From NCBI GenBank assembly GCA_030682505.1, contig JAUXOH010000064.1, positions 1-6,978 on the forward strand: a DNA stretch of 6,978 nucleotides, read 5' to 3'. Below the pieces are notes generated by a model. It worked only from the letters and a program-made list of their open reading frames with translations, was not told the origin of the DNA and did no database searches. Made by a program: the position numbers and the translations under genes. This document shows positions 1 through 4,636 of the stretch, in pieces. The DNA is from Candidatus Didemnitutus sp. (GTDB taxonomy: Bacteria; Verrucomicrobiota; Verrucomicrobiia; Opitutales; Opitutaceae). How positions within the stretch are numbered: the stretch's first letter is position 1; each line of letters begins with the position of its first letter.

Positions 1-31
1 CGGGTTAGGCTAATTTTTGGAAGGTCGGCGT

Positions 32-2437
32 CTAGCGTGAAATTTCGACAGCCAAGTCGACCCAATACGTCCAGTCAGAGGCCACATCACCGGACGGTCC
101 CGGATTAATGACAAACACAATGCGCGCGCCGTGGAGCGCCGGCAGTTGGATTTGGAACGACGAGAAGCCCCGTTCCGCGGTGCCGGCCTCGGGGTGGAGA
201 ATTTCGCGGTGCAACGTGACTTGGCCTCCGTCGGCGGTTTCTAAATATACCTCAAACTCGGCCCCATCCGTGGGCGAGGGATTTTCCGGGGCAGACGCCT
301 CGGGTCTGATACCGTAGCCTCCACTGACCAGTCGGGCCCCGGCCGGCAGCGCGTAGGTCACCCGTGACGGCGCATGGAGGAAAAAATACGTGCGGCGGTC
401 CTCCACGGACACGGAGGCACCGTAGGGGGCGAACACGGACTGCGGAATCATGGAGCCGTCGGACAATCCAATACGGAAGGCCGGCAATTCACTGTCCGGC
501 AGGCCCACCCCCCGCGTGTCGATCTCCTGCTCGGAACTCTTGAACTCGACTCCGTCAGCGCAGATCGCCCGGGCGTCCAATCGATGAAGGCCGGGGGGGA
601 GTTCGGCAGGCAGCGCAAAGTCCACGATGAAGCCCGAACCGGGCTGGATGGTTACGCCATCGAGCAGGTTGCCGTTCAGTCGCAGCTCCACGCGTTGAAG
701 GCGCGCAGCTGAATCCCCGACAGCGACCTTGATCCAGGGTGCATCTCCAACGACGTATCGCGGTGCGAAAATTTCGACGCGGCCCGTCCGTCCCGGCGGG
801 GCGGCGATCGGATTGACTTCGGGGCGACGGATCCGGAACGAGTCCTTGATCGCAAAGAGCCGGAAGCCCTGAGGCACAAACTGACCCGACTCGATCGGCA
901 GATAGTGTTTGCTGACAAATTCACGGAGACGCGGAAATTTTTCGAGCGGATACTTGTTCCACGAGCGGTTGGGTCCGGGGCTGCAGTCCACGATGAAGAC
1001 GGGTCGCTGTTCGGCCAGATCCGCCAAGAGTTTCGCCATCGTCCCGGGCACGATGGCGTTGGTGGTATCTTGATCGGGTGCGGTGTTGGTCCAGGGAATC
1101 AGTCCTGAAAGAAACGAAGCGATCACGTAACGGCTGGCGGGCCGGCGATCGGCATGGAGATAGATGTCAGGATGAAAGCCCCATACGAAGATCTTGTCCG
1201 ATGATTGGCTGTGCTGCCTGATGAACGCGGCAATCCGCAATGATGGGTCCGGGGGCAGGGTGCGTTGGCGAGCCACCAGCGCGGTTGAACCCGCCTGATA
1301 GACGACGACTCCCAGCAGGATCGTCGCGCCGACGCGGAGTGCCCGCCGCGCTGGACCGGTTCCGGCCCAAGTGATCATGCGCGCCAGCGCCAGCGCCGCA
1401 CCCAAACAGAATGGGGCCAGAAACTGGATGGTGTAGTGATCAAAGCTTCGTCCACTGGAGGCCGACCCGATCAGGCCGGCCACCGACCACCCGACGAGAA
1501 ACACAAGGCCCGGGTGGCTTTCGTTCCCGGCAAACAGGGAAGGGAGGCGAGCGATCCGGTACAGGATGGTCGCGGCACCGGTCATCCAGATCAGGAGCAG
1601 CAAGGGCTGGGTGGAACCGAGCAATTGGAACGGTGTGGCCAGTGCGCCGAGCCGGTCCAATGTAGTGATTTCCGGACCATAATAAGTGAGCGGGTAGGTC
1701 CAGGTATAGAAGAAGGCTTCCCCGAGGGCCCCGTGGGCGCCGAAAAAGGCAACGGTCAGCAGAACGGGTGTGATCCAGCCTGCCACCGTGACAAGGACCT
1801 GTCGCACGAGGGGGGCCGCGCGGAGCGCTTGCCGCTTGCCGAGGAAAAGCAGCGCCATCAGCGGCGCGATCATCTCGATCAGGGCGGGCTGCTTGGAAAG
1901 GAAGGCCAGGCCAAAAAGCAGCCCGGTGGCGAAGAGCCGCGGTAGGCCGGGCGTCGAGCCCCCCATGAGAAAAACCGCGGCCGCCGCACTGGAAAAAAAG
2001 GCGACGAACCACTCGGTGTTCGCGGCATTGGCGTCACCTTGATAGAATGCCCCGGTGGCCAGCAGCACGTAGAGCACCGCGGCGGCGGCGCCAACGGCGG
2101 GACCGCGCAGCACGCGGCCCGCAAGAAAGAGCAGCCAGCCAGTGCTGGCGATCAATCCGGCGATGCCGCAGTGGACTGCCCAGAGGTTGTTTTCGCCAAA
2201 TCCGGCGAACATTGCCGCCATCGTGTAGTACGTGAGCGGGCTCCGAATATCCACGGCGTCCCGATAAAGGACCCCGCCCTCAAGCAGGGTGAGCGCAATG
2301 GCGGCGTGGATGGCTTCGTCGACATTCCAGACCTTGAAACCGAAGCTGGGGCTGCGGAGCCAGATTGTTCCCGCGACCAGACCGAGCGCGGCGATCAGCA
2401 GCAGGGCGCGGGAGCGAAAATTCGCAGCGGCAGGCAT
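32..2437 (-). CDS. PMT_2/GT39-like GT-C membrane glycosyltransferase with Ig-like and CBM-like C-terminal domains
   Basis: This is an 801-residue polytopic membrane protein, probably transferring a sugar from a polyprenyl-phosphate donor on the periplasmic side. The first helix is at about residues 10-28. The first loop carries NVDEAIH (D40, E41) and YRDAVDIRSPLTYY (58-71), matching the acidic first loop of the PMT_2/ArnT-like branch; ANTEWF (139-144) fits the second conserved acidic position. Hydrophobic helices continue to about residue 388. A soluble segment (about 398-535) contains FVWGFHPDIYL and RRPASRY, common after GT39-type cores. An Ig-like beta domain follows (about 551-642), then the tail module shared with both upstream genes (about 685-800). 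The ATG at 2437 is chosen because AGGAG lies 5 bases upstream; an in-frame TTG at 2473 would overlap the preceding gene. Only 8 bases separate the genes, indicating one transcript. The glycosyltransferase class is fairly secure. Donor and acceptor are unknown, and the acidic residues are assigned as catalytic by family analogy only. Confidence 0.88.
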   Translation of the reverse strand: MPAAANFRSRALLLIAALGLVAGTIWLRSPSFGFKVWNVDEAIHAAIALTLLEGGVLYRDAVDIRSPLTYYTMAAMFAGFGENNLWAVHCGIAGLIASTGWLLFLAGRVLRGPAVGAAAAVLYVLLATGAFYQGDANAANTEWFVAFFSSAAAAVFLMGGSTPGLPRLFATGLLFGLAFLSKQPALIEMIAPLMALLFLGKRQALRAAPLVRQVLVTVAGWITPVLLTVAFFGAHGALGEAFFYTWTYPLTYYGPEITTLDRLGALATPFQLLGSTQPLLLLIWMTGAATILYRIARLPSLFAGNESHPGLVFLVGWSVAGLIGSASSGRSFDHYTIQFLAPFCLGAALALARMITWAGTGPARRALRVGATILLGVVVYQAGSTALVARQRTLPPDPSLRIAAFIRQHSQSSDKIFVWGFHPDIYLHADRRPASRYVIASFLSGLIPWTNTAPDQDTTNAIVPGTMAKLLADLAEQRPVFIVDCSPGPNRSWNKYPLEKFPRLREFVSKHYLPIESGQFVPQGFRLFAIKDSFRIRRPEVNPIAAPPGRTGRVEIFAPRYVVGDAPWIKVAVGDSAARLQRVELRLNGNLLDGVTIQPGSGFIVDFALPAELPPGLHRLDARAICADGVEFKSSEQEIDTRGVGLPDSELPAFRIGLSDGSMIPQSVFAPYGASVSVEDRRTYFFLHAPSRVTYALPAGARLVSGGYGIRPEASAPENPSPTDGAEFEVYLETADGGQVTLHREILHPEAGTAERGFSSFQIQLPALHGARIVFVINPGPSGDVASDWTYWVDLAVEISR
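35..385 (-). other. Tail module copy 1 (C-terminal CBM-like domain of the left-hand GT-C protein)
   Basis: Residues about 685-800 show the pattern FLHAP, ALPAGARLVSGGYGI, PTDGAEFEVYL, REILHP, ERGFSSFQIQLP and SDWTYWVDL. The alternating hydrophobic pattern predicts a beta-sandwich. The G-x-x-G-I...DG..F...W layout recalls NPCBM-type carbohydrate-binding modules, but that assignment is by resemblance only. Confidence 0.65.
512..787 (-). other. Ig-like beta domain within the left-hand GT-C protein
   Basis: Residues about 551-642 run from GRVEIFAPRYVVGDAPW through RVELRLNGNLL and FIVDFALPAELPPGLHRLDA to EFKSSEQEID. The order 'difference of the self, lNG..., lppGlHrl.a.a...G' is typical of bacterial Ig-like domains found in secreted proteins. 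It acts as a spacer or binding domain between the periplasmic segment and the tail module and has no counterpart in the two AftB-like proteins. Confidence 0.55.
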
Positions 2438-2442
2438 GGGGG

Positions 2443-2447
2443 CTCCT
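2443..2447 (-). promoter_or_regulatory. Ribosome-binding site AGGAG overlapping the upstream stop codon
   Basis: Read on the minus strand the junction is TAGGAGCCCCCATG. The TAG (2446-2448) ends the middle gene and its last two bases are the first two of AGGAG, five bases before the ATG at 2437. A ribosome terminating on the middle gene would sit on this site, which favours translational coupling. It also decides the start of the left-hand gene over the in-frame TTG at 2473, which lies inside the upstream coding region. Confidence 0.75.
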
Positions 2448-4467
2448 AGCGCCGAAAGTCCGGGGAGGTCCAACAGGTCCAGTCCTTAACCGAATTGCCG
2501 GAGGGGTCTGATTCGAAACACAGGCGCACACGACCACCGGCCCGTGGGGCGGGCAATTCGATCTCGTAGCTTTGCAGCCCGCGGTCTTCGGGTATTGCGG
2601 TTGGATCGAGGTGCCGGCTCAGCAATTCGACGCGTCTCTTTCCGTCAGTCCAAAAAAGGCGAAAGGTTGCGCCGTCCGTCGGGGTTCCCCCTTCATGGGC
2701 GTCGGGTGGAAAACCAAATTGGCCGGCGACCGTGCGCATCCCTTCCGGCACTTTCAGCACCATGGTGCCTGGGGCATGCACCAGCCGAACCACCGTCGCG
2801 CCGATCTTTCGGACACTGGATGGAAAGGGATCTGCGATCTCCATTCCGTCGACGTCGTGGCGCGTCGGGCTCTTGAGGCGATAGACGCGGAAGCGGGCAT
2901 CGAACTCCAGCAGTTTGCGGCCTGGCACGTCGAGCTGTTGCACGTCGGCCAGGCGGTCAAATTCGCGCACCAGTTCATAGTTGGTCGCGGCTAGGTCCGG
3001 GGAGAGATAAGGGAGGTCGCCGTCGCCATCCGGCCGCAGCACCAACCACGTTGGCTGGAGATAGCGGATCAGGGCGCCCCAGTGGGTTCCGACGACCAGT
3101 TTGGCCTTTACCAATTCGCGGGATGACATGCCCGGCCAGTCATAGGTCTTTAGCCCGGAATAATAACCGATGTAGCCGAGAGGCTCCATGAAGACACTGT
3201 CGCCGGGCTGAGAGTGGGCCTTCAGCCACTCTCCGATCACTTGGCGGTTGCCGGTTTCGATGACAGCTTGCTGCGCGCGAACCTGGCGGGCGGTTCCCAA
3301 CGTGAATAAAACGGCCCCGGCCGCGATGATAGCCATGGCTCCACCCGTGACGAACCGCAGCCAGGTTCGATGAGAGGCCCATACTTGGGCACTGGCTCCG
3401 GCCAGCGCCAGTGCCGCCAGCAGAAAAGTGCTCGGGAAATACCACGGGAAGGGAAAGTAAGGGACGTAGGAAAGGTAGGCGGTTCCACCGAAGAAAGCGA
3501 AGGAGGCGACCCGCGCTTCGAAGCGGAGACGCGGCACCAGCCAGAGCAATGAACAAACCGTAGCCAGCGTGCGGCCGAAGGGCAGCATCCACGAGGGCCA
3601 GTCGGGAAACATGTAATAGGAGGGCAGAAAGGCTCCCTCGGTCGCCGCCTTTCCCTGCCAGATAAGCCAGGGCATTTGCCAGAAATTTTCCAGAAAGCGC
3701 GTCGCCGCGCTGAAGCCTCCGCTTTGGGCGGCCTTGGCCACAATGGTGTGGGGCACCGGCGTACCGTAATACCATGCGGCCCAGACCAGCCACGGACCAT
3801 AGAGCGCCGTGGTGAGAACGGCGGCGCGAAAATAGAGACCAAGCAACTGGCGGCGATTGGCGCCGGTCTGTTCCGGATCATTGAACAACCACACACCGGT
3901 TGCAACCAGACCCACGTAGATGAAGCTGTCCGGACGCGTCCACATCAGGCCCGCCCACGCGCAGCCCAAGTGCAGCCACTGGCGCCGACCGATCGAAAAA
4001 TGGCTCCACAAGGCGTACGCCAGAAAAAGCAGCATGAAGGCGGTCTCCATGCCGTTGATGGTGAAGTCCAGCACCTTGGCGTCTGTGGCGAGGTAGATTG
4101 CGAGGAATGCCGCCGCGACCTTCGGGTAGTCCAAACGGCGCGCCAAGGCGAGCAACAGCAGGACGCTCCCGCCGAGCGCGCTGGCGCACATCACTCGAAA
4201 CAGCCAAAGCGCCGCCAGGTCCGAGGTATTGGCCGTGAGCAGACTGGCGGCGGCCGGCAGCAGCACGCCGAGCGGCGACGTGAAGGTGTGCAGCTTGTCC
4301 CCGTGGTTGAAGACCAGACCGTGCCCCGTCGCCAGGTTCTTGCTCGACCGGTAAGTGATGTAGTAATCCTCCCACACGTGGTCGGTGAAGGCGGCGAAGA
4401 GCAGGGCGAGCAGGACAACTGCGCCAAAGCGGAGCGCCGCCGCGTAGCGCGAGGAAACTGGGTTCAT
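2446..4467 (-). CDS. AftB-like GT-C membrane glycosyltransferase with CBM-like C-terminal domain
   Basis: This is a 673-residue polytopic protein with roughly ten or more hydrophobic segments up to about residue 392. Family signatures appear in order: WEDYYITYR (32-40, holding the probable catalytic acidic pair E33/D34), GHGLVFNHGDKLHTFTSPLG (48-67), INGMETAFMLL (137-147), WTRPDSFIYV (176-185), YYGTPVPHT (233-241) and PYFPFPWY (336-343). This resembles the 'GhGLvfNpGervegfTsPLW...YYGxxxPNT' GT-C families that include mycobacterial AftB, which use decaprenyl-phosphate sugars. Residues 400-530 form a periplasmic segment conserved with the upstream paralogue. The last 110 residues are the shared tail module, ending DWTCW instead of the usual DWxYW. 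The start is uncertain. The ATG at 4467 puts about 12 residues before helix 1 but has no visible ribosome-binding site. A TTG at 4527 has GGGAG seven bases upstream (4535-4539) and would add 20 hydrophilic residues. The substrate is unknown; arabinose transfer should not be assumed. Confidence 0.85.
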   Translation of the reverse strand: MNPVSSRYAAALRFGAVVLLALLFAAFTDHVWEDYYITYRSSKNLATGHGLVFNHGDKLHTFTSPLGVLLPAAASLLTANTSDLAALWLFRVMCASALGGSVLLLLALARRLDYPKVAAAFLAIYLATDAKVLDFTINGMETAFMLLFLAYALWSHFSIGRRQWLHLGCAWAGLMWTRPDSFIYVGLVATGVWLFNDPEQTGANRRQLLGLYFRAAVLTTALYGPWLVWAAWYYGTPVPHTIVAKAAQSGGFSAATRFLENFWQMPWLIWQGKAATEGAFLPSYYMFPDWPSWMLPFGRTLATVCSLLWLVPRLRFEARVASFAFFGGTAYLSYVPYFPFPWYFPSTFLLAALALAGASAQVWASHRTWLRFVTGGAMAIIAAGAVLFTLGTARQVRAQQAVIETGNRQVIGEWLKAHSQPGDSVFMEPLGYIGYYSGLKTYDWPGMSSRELVKAKLVVGTHWGALIRYLQPTWLVLRPDGDGDLPYLSPDLAATNYELVREFDRLADVQQLDVPGRKLLEFDARFRVYRLKSPTRHDVDGMEIADPFPSSVRKIGATVVRLVHAPGTMVLKVPEGMRTVAGQFGFPPDAHEGGTPTDGATFRLFWTDGKRRVELLSRHLDPTAIPEDRGLQSYEIELPAPRAGGRVRLCFESDPSGNSVKDWTCWTSPDFRR
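2449..2790 (-). other. Tail module copy 2 (C-terminal CBM-like domain of the middle GT-C protein)
   Basis: Residues about 560-673 show VHAPGTMVLKVPEG, RTVAGQFGF, PTDGATFRLFW, LSRHLDP, EDRGLQSYEIELP and KDWTCW. Every landmark of copy 1 is present in the same order and spacing although the membrane cores belong to different GT-C branches. The final aromatic is replaced by Cys (DWTCW) and the protein stops eight residues after that motif. Confidence 0.65.
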
Positions 4468-4636
4468 TGAAGAAATGGCAGGATGGCGGCCCGGAAACTC
4501 ATTGGCGCGGCTTGGACCGGGAATCAAGGACGCACTCCCAGGCGATGATAATAGGGAAGCAGGGTGACATCAGGTCTTCAGACAGCGGAGCCGGGTAAAC
4601 CCGCCATTGCAGCGGAGATATTTCGCTCACTGGAGT
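4468..4636 (-). other. Intergenic/leader region between the two AftB-like paralogues
   Basis: This is the only non-coding gap in the window: 109 bases if the middle gene starts at TTG 4527, 169 if at ATG 4467. On the minus strand it holds TATTAT at 4548-4553, a 5/6 match to a sigma70 -10 box, but no convincing -35 hexamer at the right distance. GGGAG at 4535-4539 is seven bases before the TTG. A small inverted repeat, CGGG-TAAA-CCCG, lies at 4592-4603; it is too short and lacks a following T-run, so I do not call it a terminator. A weak internal promoter is possible but unproven. Confidence 0.45.

Noticed and set aside
1..31. Sequence downstream of the left-hand gene examined for a terminator or the start of another gene
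   Set aside because: Only 31 bases are present, with no hairpin and no start signal that can be supported.
1436..1945. Plus-strand open frame opposite the membrane core of the left-hand gene
   Set aside because: Gly/Gln/Arg-rich composition and no homology I recognise; the opposing frame encodes clear transmembrane helices and family motifs.
3676..4470. Plus-strand open frame (264 codons) resembling the one at 5879-6961, which at first looks like a conserved antisense gene pair
   Set aside because: The resemblance follows from the two sense genes being paralogues: both frames shadow the same conserved codons. Nothing indicates independent selection.
4548..4553. TATTAT considered as a firm promoter -10 box
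   Set aside because: No -35 hexamer is recognisable 16-18 bases upstream, and a 5/6 match to a -10 box is expected by chance in this length; it is kept only as a possibility in the intergenic entry.
4592..4603. Inverted repeat CGGG-TAAA-CCCG considered as a terminator for the right-hand gene
   Set aside because: The stem is only 4-5 base pairs and no T-run follows on the transcribed strand.
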